NCBI RefSeq assembly: GCF_039523735.1
Contig: NZ_BAAAFW010000093.1
Location: 48,796-112,795, forward strand
DNA: 64,000 bases
From: Tatumella punctata
Lineage (GTDB): Bacteria; Pseudomonadota; Gammaproteobacteria; Enterobacterales; Enterobacteriaceae
Reading direction: 5' to 3'
Shown: in pieces, positions 43,308 to 53,026 of the stretch
How the letters are laid out: every line of letters begins with the position of its first letter
Numbering within the stretch: position 1 is the stretch's first letter
Translations under genes and position numbers: made by a program
Notes under the pieces: generated by a model
Database searches by the model: none
What the model was told of the DNA's origin: nothing
The model's input: the letters and a program-made list of their open reading frames with translations, nothing else

Positions 43308-43510
43308 TATTCTATTCAACTACATGAACTTTTTTTTAAGTGCGTTATCATACAGGAGTAAATTCATCAGCCTGAATTAAACCATTGCTTGTCTGTTGAA
43401 GGTCGATATATCCCTGCAAAGATAAAATCGCAGTCATCAGACATGTATTCATTTGTTATGGAATACGTACTACCTCTTTGTGAGTACTAAAGTTAATGCC
43501 AGGAAAACTT

Positions 43511-44650
43511 ATGACAGACTTTCTCCCCTTTTCCAGACCAGCACTGAATGAAGATGATGTCACGGCAATTCGTGAAGTGCTGCAATCAGGCTGGATAACC
43601 ACCGGACCGAAAAATCAGGCACTGGAAGCTGAATTCTGTCAGTTAACCGGTGCCCGTCATGCCATTGCCGTAAGCTCAGCTACCGGGGGTATGCATGTCA
43701 CTCTAATGGCATTAGGAATAGGTCCGGGAGATGAGGTGATTACCCCGTCCCTGACCTGGGTATCTACCGCCAATATGATTTCTCTGCTGGGTGCAGAGCC
43801 AGTGATGGTCGATGTTGACCCGCAGACCCTGATGGTAACTCCGCAGGCCATTGAAGCTGCCATTACCCCGCGTACCAAAGCTATTATCCCTGTCCATTTT
43901 GCCGGTGCTCCGGTCGATCTGGACGCAATCCATGCCATTGCCAGACAGCATAATATCCCGGTGATCGAAGATGCCGCCCATGCCGCAGGCTGTTATTACA
44001 AGGGCAGACATGTCGGCTACCGCCAGACCGCTATTTTTTCTTTCCACGCGATTAAGAACGTCACCTGTGCTGAAGGTGGCCTGATCGTTACAGAAGATGA
44101 TGAACTGGCTAACCGGATAAGAACACTGAAGTTCCACGGACTGGGCGTCGACGCCTTCGACCGGGAAACCCTCGGCCGCAAGCCTCAGGCCGAAGTGATT
44201 ACCCCGGGCTTCAAATATAACCTGACGGATATTCAGGCGGCGATTGCCCTGAACCAGTTAACTAAACTACCGCAGATCAATGCCCGTCGTGAAGCTATCG
44301 CACAATGCTATTTACGCGAACTGGCTGATACGCCTTTCCAGCCACTGGCTCTGCCTGAATGGCCACATCAGCACGCCTGGCATCTGTTTGTACTGCGTAT
44401 TGATCCACAACGCTGCGGTCTGAACCGCGATCAGTTTATGCAGCAGCTGAAAGAGAGAAATATCGGTACCGGATTACACTTCCGGGCAGTACATACCCAG
44501 AAGTACTACCGCGAACGCTTTCCGTCATTATCCCTCCCCGCCACTGAATGGAACAGTGATCGTATCTGTTCTATCCCCTTGTTCCCGGATATGACAGACG
44601 AGGATTGCAGCAGAGTTATTGCCGCTATTCATGAAATTGCAGAGAGCTGA
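43511..44650 (+). CDS. arnB: ArnB, UDP-Ara4O aminotransferase
   Basis: The 379-residue PLP enzyme transfers an amino group from glutamate to UDP-4-keto-pentose to make UDP-L-Ara4N. The PLP lysine is Lys182 in FSFHAIKNVTCAEGG; ITPSLTWVST and EDAAHA are DegT/DnrJ/EryC1-family features. I chose ATG 43511 (MTDFLPFSRP) with an AGGAA site 5 bases upstream; ATG 43496 is an alternative. It opens the seven-gene arn operon. arnC starts one base after its stop. Confidence 0.95.
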   Translation: MTDFLPFSRPALNEDDVTAIREVLQSGWITTGPKNQALEAEFCQLTGARHAIAVSSATGGMHVTLMALGIGPGDEVITPSLTWVSTANMISLLGAEPVMVDVDPQTLMVTPQAIEAAITPRTKAIIPVHFAGAPVDLDAIHAIARQHNIPVIEDAAHAAGCYYKGRHVGYRQTAIFSFHAIKNVTCAEGGLIVTEDDELANRIRTLKFHGLGVDAFDRETLGRKPQAEVITPGFKYNLTDIQAAIALNQLTKLPQINARREAIAQCYLRELADTPFQPLALPEWPHQHAWHLFVLRIDPQRCGLNRDQFMQQLKERNIGTGLHFRAVHTQKYYRERFPSLSLPATEWNSDRICSIPLFPDMTDEDCSRVIAAIHEIAES

Positions 44651-44651
44651 A

Positions 44652-45638
44652 ATGCTAAATTCTTATGTTGTAAAAAAAGTATCGGTCGTTATCCCTGTGT
44701 ATAACGAACAGGAAAGTCTGCCAGTACTGATCTCCCGGACCTCAGCCGCCTGTGAACAATTGGCTAAACCCTATGAAATTCTGCTGGTTGATGATGGCAG
44801 CAGTGATGAATCCGCACAGCTGATTATTGATGCAGCAGAGCAGCCTGACAGCCATATCGTGGCGGTATTACTGAACCGTAACTACGGACAACACTCGGCA
44901 ATTATGGCTGGCTTCAGCTATGTTACCGGAGATCTGATTATCACTCTGGATGCCGACCTGCAAAACCCGCCAGAGGAAATTCCGCGGCTGGTGACTACTG
45001 CAGAACAAGGCTATGACGTGGTAGGTACCGTTCGTCAGAATCGTCAGGACAGCCCGTTCCGTAAAATTGCTTCAAAAATGATTAACCGTCTTATCCAGAG
45101 TACCACCGGTAAGGCTATGGGTGACTACGGCTGTATGTTACGCGCCTATCGCCGCCCGATTATCGAGGCGATGCTGCACTGCCAGGAAAGAAGTACTTTT
45201 ATTCCGATTCTGGCGAATACCTTTGCCCGTCATACGACTGAAATTCCGGTACTGCATGCAGAGCGGGAGCATGGTACGTCAAAATACAGCTTTATGCGGC
45301 TGATTAACCTGATGTATGACCTGGTGACCTGCCTGACCACCACCCCGCTGCGTATGCTCAGTGTGGTTGGTGCACTGATTGCCTGCTCCGGATTCCTGTT
45401 CGCCTTCCTGTTGGTGGTACTGCGCTTAATCTTCGGCGCCCGCTGGGGTGCCGAAGGGGTCTTCAGCTTATTCGCGATTTTATTTATTTTTATTGGCGCA
45501 CAGTTTATCGGCATGGGATTACTCGGCGAATATATCGGCCGGATTTACAGTGATGTCCGTGCCCGTCCGCGCTATTTCGTGCAGCGTGTCGTCAATCACG
45601 CCACAGCTTCAACTACAGATACTGAGGAAGAATTATAA
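44652..45638 (+). CDS. arnC: ArnC, undecaprenyl-phosphate Ara4FN transferase
   Basis: The 328-residue GT2 enzyme attaches formylated Ara4N to undecaprenyl phosphate at the cytoplasmic face. It has VVIPVYNEQESLP, LITLDADLQNPP (metal-binding DxD-like region), GTVRQNRQDSPFRK and two C-terminal membrane helices (~235-300). ATG 44652 follows AGAGAG and is two bases from the arnB stop. The stop and the arnA ATG share a base. Confidence 0.95.
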   Translation: MLNSYVVKKVSVVIPVYNEQESLPVLISRTSAACEQLAKPYEILLVDDGSSDESAQLIIDAAEQPDSHIVAVLLNRNYGQHSAIMAGFSYVTGDLIITLDADLQNPPEEIPRLVTTAEQGYDVVGTVRQNRQDSPFRKIASKMINRLIQSTTGKAMGDYGCMLRAYRRPIIEAMLHCQERSTFIPILANTFARHTTEIPVLHAEREHGTSKYSFMRLINLMYDLVTCLTTTPLRMLSVVGALIACSGFLFAFLLVVLRLIFGARWGAEGVFSLFAILFIFIGAQFIGMGLLGEYIGRIYSDVRARPRYFVQRVVNHATASTTDTEEEL

Positions 45639-47620
45639 TGAAAGCTATTGTCTTTGCTTACCATGACATGGGATGTGTTGGTGTTAAGGCTCTGATTGAC
45701 GCCGGTTATCAGATTGCGGCTATCTATACTCACCTTGATAACCCCGGAGAAAATCACTTTTTCGGTTCCGTCGCTCATCTGGCTGCTGAACATAATATCC
45801 CGGTATTCTCCCCGGAAAATGTTAACCATCCATTGTGGATTGAACGGATTAAACAAAGCGCACCGGACATTATTTTTTCTTTTTATTACCGTGACCTGAT
45901 TTGCGATGAAATCCTGGCCATTCCTCAGCAGGGTGCGTTTAATCTGCACGGTTCATTGCTGCCACGCTATCGTGGCCGCGCTCCGCTGAACTGGGTACTG
46001 GTGAACGGCGAAACCGAAACCGGTGTTACCCTGCATCAGATGGTGACGCGCGCGGATGCCGGTGATATTGCAGGTCAGCACAAAGTCTCTATCGATCCCA
46101 ACGATGATGTCCTGCGTCTGCATAAAAAACTGACCCATACAGCCAAACAATTGCTGGCAGAACAGTTACCACTGATTGAAGCCGGTCAGCACACCCTGAC
46201 ACCGCAGGATGAAAAAAATGCCACCTATGTAGGTCGCAGAACGCCTGCGGATGGAAAACTCGACTGGACTAAAACCGCCACAGAACTGCATAACCTGGTA
46301 AGGGCTGTCAGTGAGCCCTGGCCTGGTGCGTTCGGTTATGTGGGTACTACACGTTTTATCGTCTGGAAATCCAGAGTACACCAGGACCTGCCGGTGGCGG
46401 TTCCGGGGAAAATTCTCTCAACGTCCCCTCTGATTATTGCGACCGCTGAGGGGGCTCTGGAGGTCGTCACCGGTCAGACAGACAACAGCGTTTATATGCA
46501 GGGTTCAGAGCTGGCCAATACCCTGGGTCTGGTTGAAGGTGCCCTGCTCAGCAGCCAGCCGGTAACCTCGGTGAAAAAGCGCACCCGCGTCTTGATCCTC
46601 GGTGTGAATGGCTTTATCGGTAACCATCTGACCGAACGCCTGTTACAGGACGATAACTACGAAGTCTTTGGTATGGATATCGGTTCTGATGCTATTGGCC
46701 GCTTCCTGTCGAATGAACGTTTCCATTTTGTCGAAGGCGACATTACTATTCACACGGAATGGATTGACTACCACATTAAAAAATGTGATGTCATTTTACC
46801 GCTGGTCGCCATTGCCACACCGGTAGAATACACACGTAATCCGTTGCGGGTATTTGAACTGGACTTTGAAGAAAACCTGAAAATAATCCGTGGTTGCGTC
46901 AAATACAAAAAACGTATCATTTTCCCTTCCACCTCAGAAGTCTACGGTATGTGTACCGATAAGACCTTTGATGAAGATAATTCCAATCTGGTGGTCGGGC
47001 CAATTAATAAACAACGCTGGATCTATTCGGTTTCTAAACAGTTACTGGATCGGGTTATCTGGGCTTATGGTGAAAAAGAAGATCTGCGTTTCACCCTGTT
47101 CCGTCCGTTTAACTGGATGGGGCCACGCCTGGACAGCCTGAACTCAGCCCGTATCGGCAGCTCCCGTGCGATTACCCAGTTAATTCTTAATCTGGTTGAA
47201 GGGTCACCAATCAAACTGGTTGATGGCGGTGCCCAGAAACGCTGCTTTACTGATATCAGCGATGGTATTGAAGCGCTGTTCCGGATTATCGAAAATAAAA
47301 ACGGTAAATGTGACGGCCAGATTATCAACATCGGTAACCCGGAAAATGAAGCAAGTATCCGTGAACTGGCAGAAATGCTGTACCGCTGTTTCGAACGGCA
47401 TCCACTGCGTGATAACTTCCCGCCGTTTGCCGGATTCCGTGAAATTGAAAGCAGCAGCTATTACGGTAAAGGGTATCAGGATGTGGAACATCGTAAACCC
47501 GATATCCGTAATGCCCGTCGTTTACTGGACTGGACCCCGGAAATCGAAATGGAAAAAACTGTCGAACAGACACTGGATTTCTTCCTGAAAACAGTCACTA
47601 CCCCGGATCAGATCCAATGA
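45638..47620 (+). CDS. arnA: ArnA, bifunctional UDP-GlcA decarboxylase / UDP-Ara4N formyltransferase
   Basis: The 660-residue protein equals E. coli ArnA in length. Residues 1-305 are the formyltransferase, with NLHGSLLPRYRGRAPLNW (Asn/His catalytic pair) and the ADAGDI loop. Residues ~315-660 are the NAD+-dependent decarboxylase, with LGVNGFIGNHL, the YSVSK catalytic Tyr/Lys pair and PSTSEVYG. It performs the first oxidative decarboxylation and the later N-formylation. It is joined to arnC by a one-base overlap and to arnD by a four-base overlap. Confidence 0.97.
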   Translation: MKAIVFAYHDMGCVGVKALIDAGYQIAAIYTHLDNPGENHFFGSVAHLAAEHNIPVFSPENVNHPLWIERIKQSAPDIIFSFYYRDLICDEILAIPQQGAFNLHGSLLPRYRGRAPLNWVLVNGETETGVTLHQMVTRADAGDIAGQHKVSIDPNDDVLRLHKKLTHTAKQLLAEQLPLIEAGQHTLTPQDEKNATYVGRRTPADGKLDWTKTATELHNLVRAVSEPWPGAFGYVGTTRFIVWKSRVHQDLPVAVPGKILSTSPLIIATAEGALEVVTGQTDNSVYMQGSELANTLGLVEGALLSSQPVTSVKKRTRVLILGVNGFIGNHLTERLLQDDNYEVFGMDIGSDAIGRFLSNERFHFVEGDITIHTEWIDYHIKKCDVILPLVAIATPVEYTRNPLRVFELDFEENLKIIRGCVKYKKRIIFPSTSEVYGMCTDKTFDEDNSNLVVGPINKQRWIYSVSKQLLDRVIWAYGEKEDLRFTLFRPFNWMGPRLDSLNSARIGSSRAITQLILNLVEGSPIKLVDGGAQKRCFTDISDGIEALFRIIENKNGKCDGQIINIGNPENEASIRELAEMLYRCFERHPLRDNFPPFAGFREIESSSYYGKGYQDVEHRKPDIRNARRLLDWTPEIEMEKTVEQTLDFFLKTVTTPDQIQ

Positions 47621-48516
47621 AAAAAGTGGGCCTGCGCATCGATGTTGATACCTGGCGGGGAACCCGCCACGGTGTCCCCGCGCTGCTGGATGCCATGGAA
47701 AATGCCGGGGTCAGATCCAGCATTTTCTTTAGTGTCGGCCCGGACAATATGGGGCGCCATTTATGGCGCCTGATTAAACCGCAATTTCTCTGGAAAATGC
47801 TGCGCTCCGGCGCTCCGTCATTGTATGGCTGGGATATCCTGCTGGCCGGCACCGCCTGGCCAGGCCGGCTGATTGGTCAGGGAAATGCAGATATCATCCG
47901 CAGGGCAGCACAACAGCATGAAACCGGCTTACACGCCTGGGATCATCATGCCTGGCAGATGTGGGCAGGTGTCTGGAAAATCCCCCGGTTATCTGCACAA
48001 ATCCAGCGCGGCAAACAAGCGCTGGAAGCGATAACCGGTATCCCTGTGACCTGCTCCGCCGTGGCAGGATGGCGTGCTGACCAGCGGGTCGTTAAAGCCA
48101 AGCAGCCGTTTGGCTTTCGTTATAACAGTGACTGCAGGGGAACCACCCCGTTCCGCCCGCAACTCACTGAATCCACCCCCGGTACAGTACAGATCCCGGT
48201 GACACTACCCACCTGGGATGAAGTCGTCGGTAGTCAGGTCACCGCTGAAAACTTCAACCGTTTTATCCTTGATGCCATGCACAACGACACAGGAACACCG
48301 GTCTATACCATCCATGCAGAAGTGGAAGGGATTATCGGGCTGGAGGATTTTATCCGGTTGCTGGGTATGGCCCGCGAGGAAGGGATTGAATTCGTTCCGC
48401 TCAGCCAGTTATTACCTGAATCTGAACTTTCACTGCCTGTCGGCAAAATTATCCGTGGTACCCTGCCTGGCCGTGAGGGCTGGCTGGGATGTCAAACTCT
48501 TCTACCCCGGCGTTAA
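47617..48516 (+). CDS. arnD: ArnD, deformylase of undecaprenyl-phosphate-Ara4FN
   Basis: The 299-residue protein is a polysaccharide deacetylase-fold (NodB-like) enzyme. It has RIDVDTWRGTRHGVP (catalytic base region), a metal-binding His pair in ETGLHAWDHHAWQMW and the IHAEVEG strand near 243. It removes the formyl group from the lipid-linked sugar before flipping. It overlaps arnA by four bases, and arnT follows after four bases. Confidence 0.95.
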   Translation: MKKVGLRIDVDTWRGTRHGVPALLDAMENAGVRSSIFFSVGPDNMGRHLWRLIKPQFLWKMLRSGAPSLYGWDILLAGTAWPGRLIGQGNADIIRRAAQQHETGLHAWDHHAWQMWAGVWKIPRLSAQIQRGKQALEAITGIPVTCSAVAGWRADQRVVKAKQPFGFRYNSDCRGTTPFRPQLTESTPGTVQIPVTLPTWDEVVGSQVTAENFNRFILDAMHNDTGTPVYTIHAEVEGIIGLEDFIRLLGMAREEGIEFVPLSQLLPESELSLPVGKIIRGTLPGREGWLGCQTLLPRR

Positions 48517-48520
48517 ACCA

Positions 48521-50170
48521 ATGAAAGCAACAAAATACGGATTTACCCTGCTGGTGCTTTACGCACTCAGCTATCTTCTGCCGCTGGAGTTCCGGTCTCT
48601 CTGGCAACCGGACGAGTTCCGTTACGCGGAAATCAGCAGAGAAATGCTGGCAAACCATAACTGGGTGGTGCCGCATTTCTTTGGCCTGCGCTATTTTGAA
48701 AAACCGATCGCCGGCTACTGGATTAACAATATCAGCCAGTTGTTGTTCGGCCACAATAACTTTGCGGTACGATTTGGTTCGGTATTCTCAATTACTGTCA
48801 GCGCGTTGCTGGTCAGTTGGATAGCCTCACGTATCTGGCAGGATCGCCGGATTACTGTCTTTTCTGCCGTCATCTATCTGAGTTGCATGCTGGTATACGC
48901 CATTGGTACTTATGCAGTTCTGGACCCGATGATTACCCTGTGGATGACAGCTGCTATGGCCGCGTTCTGGCTGGCAGCCAGTGCCGAAACCCCGGGAAAA
49001 AGGGCTATCGCTTATCTGCTGTTAGGACTGACCTGCGGTATGGGAGTGATGACCAAAGGTTTCCTGGCGCTGGCCATTCCTGTTATCAGTATTATTCCGT
49101 GGGTTATTGTCACCCGCCGCTGGCGGGAAGTTCTGATCTACGGCCCGCTGGCAGTCATCAGCGCAACACTGATTACCTTGCCCTGGGCCCTGGCGATTAA
49201 TGCCCGTGAACCTGACTTCTGGCACTATTTCTTCTGGGTGGAACATATTCAGCGTTTTGCCGAATCTGATGCACAGCATAAGGCACCGTTCTGGTATTAC
49301 GTTCCGGTATTACTGGCCGGCACACTGCCGTGGCTGGGTTACCTGCCAGCAGCCCTGAAAAGCGGCTGGCAGCAACGCCATCAAAACCACGGGGCAGTCT
49401 ACCTGCTGGGCTGGGCAGTGATGCCGTTTCTGTTTTTCAGTATCGCAAAAGGCAAATTACCGACTTATATCCTGCCCTGCTTTGCCCCGCTGGCCATTCT
49501 GCTGGCAAATGTTGCCTGTCGCACTTACCAGCAGATAAAACACAGTGCCACGGCGAATGGCTGGATCAATCTGTTATTTGGCCTGCTGGGTGTCACTGCG
49601 CTACTGGTCAGCTATCTGATGCCGTCACACCCGTTATTTGCTCCCCATGAAATTACCGGTTTGCTACTGGCATTACTGGCGTTTCTGTTCTGGGCTGTGA
49701 TCGGGCTGATAACCTTACTGCGCCCCGAAAAACGCTGGTGTGCGGCAGTGCTCTGCCCGTTAGTGCTGGTGCTGACCGTAGGTTATACCATTCCTGAACG
49801 TATCCGTGATGCTAAACAGCCACAAGACTTCCTTAACCAAATCAGTCACCGGATGGCTCGCAGTCACTATATTCTGGCGGAAAATGTCGGTATCGCTTCC
49901 GGCATCGCCTGGCAGTTAAAACGTCAGGATATTAACCTGTTTGATGAGTCGGGAGAAATGCGTTACGGACTGGCGTATCCGGACGGAAAAGGACGATTGA
50001 TCACCCGTCAGCAATTCCCTGACTGGCTGGCTACCCGTCGTCAGCAAGGGGTATCGATGGTATTCCTGTTACCGAAAAACAAGGACCTTGATCAAATGCA
50101 GCTACCGGCACCTGATTTCAGCTATCAGCAAGGTCGTCTGCTGTATGTTGAATATGGTCCGAAGAAATGA
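48521..50170 (+). CDS. arnT: ArnT, lipid A L-Ara4N transferase
   Basis: The 549-residue integral membrane GT83 enzyme transfers L-Ara4N from undecaprenyl phosphate to lipid A phosphates on the periplasmic side, giving resistance to polymyxin and cationic peptides. It shows RSLWQPDEFRYAEISREML (catalytic Asp region), HFFGLRYFEKPIAGYW, and about 12 helices, then a periplasmic C-terminal domain. The reading frame is open far upstream inside arnD; ATG 48521 (MKATKYGFTLL) is the family start. Length is one residue less than E. coli ArnT. Confidence 0.95.
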   Translation: MKATKYGFTLLVLYALSYLLPLEFRSLWQPDEFRYAEISREMLANHNWVVPHFFGLRYFEKPIAGYWINNISQLLFGHNNFAVRFGSVFSITVSALLVSWIASRIWQDRRITVFSAVIYLSCMLVYAIGTYAVLDPMITLWMTAAMAAFWLAASAETPGKRAIAYLLLGLTCGMGVMTKGFLALAIPVISIIPWVIVTRRWREVLIYGPLAVISATLITLPWALAINAREPDFWHYFFWVEHIQRFAESDAQHKAPFWYYVPVLLAGTLPWLGYLPAALKSGWQQRHQNHGAVYLLGWAVMPFLFFSIAKGKLPTYILPCFAPLAILLANVACRTYQQIKHSATANGWINLLFGLLGVTALLVSYLMPSHPLFAPHEITGLLLALLAFLFWAVIGLITLLRPEKRWCAAVLCPLVLVLTVGYTIPERIRDAKQPQDFLNQISHRMARSHYILAENVGIASGIAWQLKRQDINLFDESGEMRYGLAYPDGKGRLITRQQFPDWLATRRQQGVSMVFLLPKNKDLDQMQLPAPDFSYQQGRLLYVEYGPKK

Positions 50171-50502
50171 CCTATGCCTTACTGCTGCTGTCCAGTCTGT
50201 TAAGCTGCCTGGGACAGCTATGTCAGAAACAGGCCGCCTCTGCGCGGCCTGGCCGTCCCCGCCACCAGCATCTGTTGCTTTGGCTGGGGCTGGCTATACT
50301 CTGTCTTGGCGTGGCCATGTTGTTATGGCTGCTGGTATTACGTGCCTTACCCGTAGGGATCGCCTACCCGATGCTGAGTATGAACTTTATCTGGATCACC
50401 CTCGCCGCCCGCTGGATATGGCATGAACCCGTCAGCCCGCGCCACTGGTGCGGCACCGGTCTGATTGTAGCCGGAATAATTCTGCTTAGCGGGGCTATCT
50501 GA
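50167..50502 (+). CDS. arnE: ArnE, undecaprenyl-phosphate-Ara4N flippase subunit
   Basis: The 111-residue protein has four membrane helices, MTYALLLLSSLLSCLGQLCQ first, and the small multidrug-resistance-like segment LPVGIAYPMLSMNFIWIT. With ArnF it flips the lipid-linked sugar to the periplasm. The start overlaps arnT by four bases, and the stop overlaps the arnF start by one. Confidence 0.93.
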   Translation: MTYALLLLSSLLSCLGQLCQKQAASARPGRPRHQHLLLWLGLAILCLGVAMLLWLLVLRALPVGIAYPMLSMNFIWITLAARWIWHEPVSPRHWCGTGLIVAGIILLSGAI

Positions 50503-50885
50503 TGGGCTATCTTCCGGCACTGTGCAGTGTCTTACTGGTCAGTTTCGCCCAGCTGGCGATGAAATACGCCATGAGCAGTTTACCGTCCGGCCTTGGCATA
50601 AGCGAAACCGGTCTGTTTTTCCTGCAACATCTTTCCGCCACCGGTTTTCTGTTCGCCGGGCTGGCCGGGTATGCTTTATCAATGGGCTGCTGGTACCTGA
50701 CCTTAAAATACCTGCCACTCAGTAAAGCTTATGCACTGCTCAGCCTGAGTTATATTGTTGTCTGGGCACTGGCATTAGCGCTGGGTCTGCAGGGAGATGA
50801 GTTTTCGTTAAAAACCCTGACGGGCATATTATTGGTGATCGCCGGCGTCACATTAGTCTGTCTGCCGGCAACCGCAAAAAAATAG
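50502..50885 (+). CDS. arnF: ArnF, undecaprenyl-phosphate-Ara4N flippase subunit
   Basis: The 127-residue, four-helix protein is the partner of ArnE. The ALSMGCWYLTLKYLPLSKAY segment and LSYIVVWALALALGLQGDEF near the C-terminus fit the family. It is the last arn gene. Only 33 bases separate it from the convergent histidine kinase gene, and I see no hairpin terminator in that gap. Confidence 0.93.
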   Translation: MGYLPALCSVLLVSFAQLAMKYAMSSLPSGLGISETGLFFLQHLSATGFLFAGLAGYALSMGCWYLTLKYLPLSKAYALLSLSYIVVWALALALGLQGDEFSLKTLTGILLVIAGVTLVCLPATAKK

Positions 50886-50918
50886 ACACCGGGAGCGAAA
50901 TGCTGCCGACGACCTGAC

Positions 50919-52241
50919 TTATTGCGGATGCCAGTGGGGTAACCGCAGTGAGATCTCCAGACCGCCTCCTGGCCGGTTACCGGCCCTGACCTCCCCATGA
51001 TGTGCCAGTATCACTTTACGTACAATCGCCAGCCCCAGCCCGTACCCCTTACCTGACTGCGCGGATGCAACCCGCACAAAGGGGTCGAAAATACTCGATA
51101 GTTTATCCGGCTCTACCCCTGGCCCCTGATCGCGGATAACTATTGTCAGCCACTCCTGTTCTGCCTGCAGAATAATATCAATGGACTGTCCGGCCGAAGA
51201 GAACCGCAAGGCATTTCTCAGTACATTTTCGATACAACGCCGGACCATTTCAGCGTTACCCTGTACCATAAAATCGGCATTCTCATCATAACTGACATGA
51301 ATATCTACCTGCGGAACCTGAGCTTCGAAACGTGCATCAGCCACCACCGCATCCAGTAAACTGGTCAGTTCAAAATATTGTTCGCGCACCATATGGGCAT
51401 GTTCTGCGCGGGAAAACGTCAGCAGTTCACCGATCATTTTGTCCAGCTTGCGGGCTTCGTTATCAATGCGTTCCAGCGAGTCATATACATTATCGGGTGA
51501 CTGGCGGGCCAGTGCGGTTGCCAGCTGTAAACGCGCCAGCGGAGTACGCAACTCATGGGAGATATCATGTAATAACTCTTCACGGGCTTTTACCAGCACA
51601 TCTAACCGTTCCACCATGGCATCAAAATCGCGTGCCACCACCGAAAATTCATCGTGCCGGCGCTGCATTTTGCCGAATAAACGAACCGACAGATCACCGC
51701 TGGAAATATGACGAAACCCTTCCCGTAACTGCCGCATTGGCCGGGTCAGATTCCAGGCCAGTAACAGACTGAACAGTAATCCCATCGGGATAGCAAACAC
51801 AACCACCGGCATCGGTATATGCAGAAAACGCTGGATAACAGGCAAAGTACCGCCCCGTCTTCGCGGATGGTCTGCATGCATATCCATAGAAATCACATAG
51901 TCTGTATTATCCGGTGCCGTTACCTGCCGGGTCAGGCGATCCGGAGGCGGGCCGCCGGGAGATTCAGGACGTTCACTCGCCAGCTGTAACTGTGTCACCG
52001 AGCGCAGCACTGCCGGCCATTCGGCTTCTGCCTGCTCAAGTCCCGCCAGCCCATGTAGTTCAACCTGTTTAGCCGCCTGATCCAGCTGCAGACTTAATGT
52101 CTGTCTCAATAACTGTTGCTCCGGGGGTTCTGATCCCAGCAGGCTGAATCCCAGCCATAAAAACTGGCTGATCACCAGAAAGACCAGCATAAACCCCAGT
52201 AACATTTTCCAGAACAGGCGTCCCGGATAATCATAGTTCAT
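50919..52241 (-). CDS. CpxA-like sensor histidine kinase
   Basis: The 440-residue protein has two membrane helices (~11-34 and ~143-164) enclosing a ~110-residue periplasmic domain. The domain is rich in Gln/Leu early and Pro/Arg later (PGGPPPDRLTR). A HAMP domain (~165-217), HisKA with His229 in HDISHELRTPLARLQL, and an ATPase domain with RDQGPGV and GYGLGLAIV complete it. The H-box is like E. coli CpxA, but the sensor domain looks different and a separate cpxRA is expected elsewhere. Its start overlaps the regulator stop by 4 bases. It is convergent with arnF. Confidence 0.85.
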   Translation of the reverse strand: MNYDYPGRLFWKMLLGFMLVFLVISQFLWLGFSLLGSEPPEQQLLRQTLSLQLDQAAKQVELHGLAGLEQAEAEWPAVLRSVTQLQLASERPESPGGPPPDRLTRQVTAPDNTDYVISMDMHADHPRRRGGTLPVIQRFLHIPMPVVVFAIPMGLLFSLLLAWNLTRPMRQLREGFRHISSGDLSVRLFGKMQRRHDEFSVVARDFDAMVERLDVLVKAREELLHDISHELRTPLARLQLATALARQSPDNVYDSLERIDNEARKLDKMIGELLTFSRAEHAHMVREQYFELTSLLDAVVADARFEAQVPQVDIHVSYDENADFMVQGNAEMVRRCIENVLRNALRFSSAGQSIDIILQAEQEWLTIVIRDQGPGVEPDKLSSIFDPFVRVASAQSGKGYGLGLAIVRKVILAHHGEVRAGNRPGGGLEISLRLPHWHPQ

Positions 52242-52918
52242 CGGATACGATAACCAATGCTGCGCACGGTCTCGATATTCAGTTGGTCGTTAGTCAGTTT
52301 ACTCAGCTTTTGCCGGATATTACTGACATGGACATCAACACTGCGGTCATAGGCTTCGCGCTGGCGACCAAGGGCTTTTTCAGAAAGTTCATCTTTTGAT
52401 ACCACCCGGTCACTGGCAGCCAGCAACAGTTCCAGCAGATTAAATTCCGACGCGGTAAGATCAAATGCCTGACCTTTCCATGAGGATACGCGGGTCGCCG
52501 GGTCCAGGGACAAATCACCGTGAATAAGCTGTTCTTTTTTCTCTTCCCTGGCGGGCTGTTCATCAAAACGTCGCATCACAGAACGCAGACGGGCAACCAG
52601 TTCTCTGGGATAGCAGGGTTTAGGGACATAATCATCTGCCCCCATCTCCAGCCCGATCACCCGGTCAATATTGTCCCCTTTGGCGGTCAGCATAATCACC
52701 GGTAAGCGGCTGCTATGGCGCACCTGCCGCAATACATCAATACCACTCATATCTGGCAGCATAATATCGAGGATCATCGCACTGTACTGGCCTGAGAGCG
52801 CACTGGTGATAGCCTCTTTTCCGGTCATCACCAGTGCGTTGCTAAAACCTTCACCTTCAAGATACTGACTAAGCATACTGCCCAGTTCATGATCATCATC
52901 AACCAGCAAAATCTTCAT
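52238..52918 (-). CDS. CpxR-like OmpR-family response regulator
   Basis: The 226-residue protein has a receiver domain with the acidic DDD pocket, phospho-acceptor Asp51 (MILDIMLPDMSG) and VPKPCYPREL, then an OmpR-type winged helix (~130-226) with LTASEFNLLELL and VDVHVSNIRQKL. Its signature is closest to the CpxR group. I chose ATG 52918 with a GAGAA site; the frame runs ten codons further. It lies 108 bases downstream of cysM on the same strand. Neither the stimulus nor the target genes are known. Confidence 0.85.
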   Translation of the reverse strand: MKILLVDDDHELGSMLSQYLEGEGFSNALVMTGKEAITSALSGQYSAMILDIMLPDMSGIDVLRQVRHSSRLPVIMLTAKGDNIDRVIGLEMGADDYVPKPCYPRELVARLRSVMRRFDEQPAREEKKEQLIHGDLSLDPATRVSSWKGQAFDLTASEFNLLELLLAASDRVVSKDELSEKALGRQREAYDRSVDVHVSNIRQKLSKLTNDQLNIETVRSIGYRIR

Positions 52919-53026
52919 AAACGTTCTCTTTCTGTAAAATAACGCCATTCTGACCCGATCCCGCGCGGGTTACCGCAGTATTTTCACTATCCTTACATGA
53001 TGCCCTGTCTGCGGCTGTATAATTTG

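Noticed and set aside
52960..52969. CCCGCGCGGG palindrome upstream of the CpxR-like gene
   Set aside because: Too tight to form a hairpin loop and with no flanking promoter structure to support an operator call.
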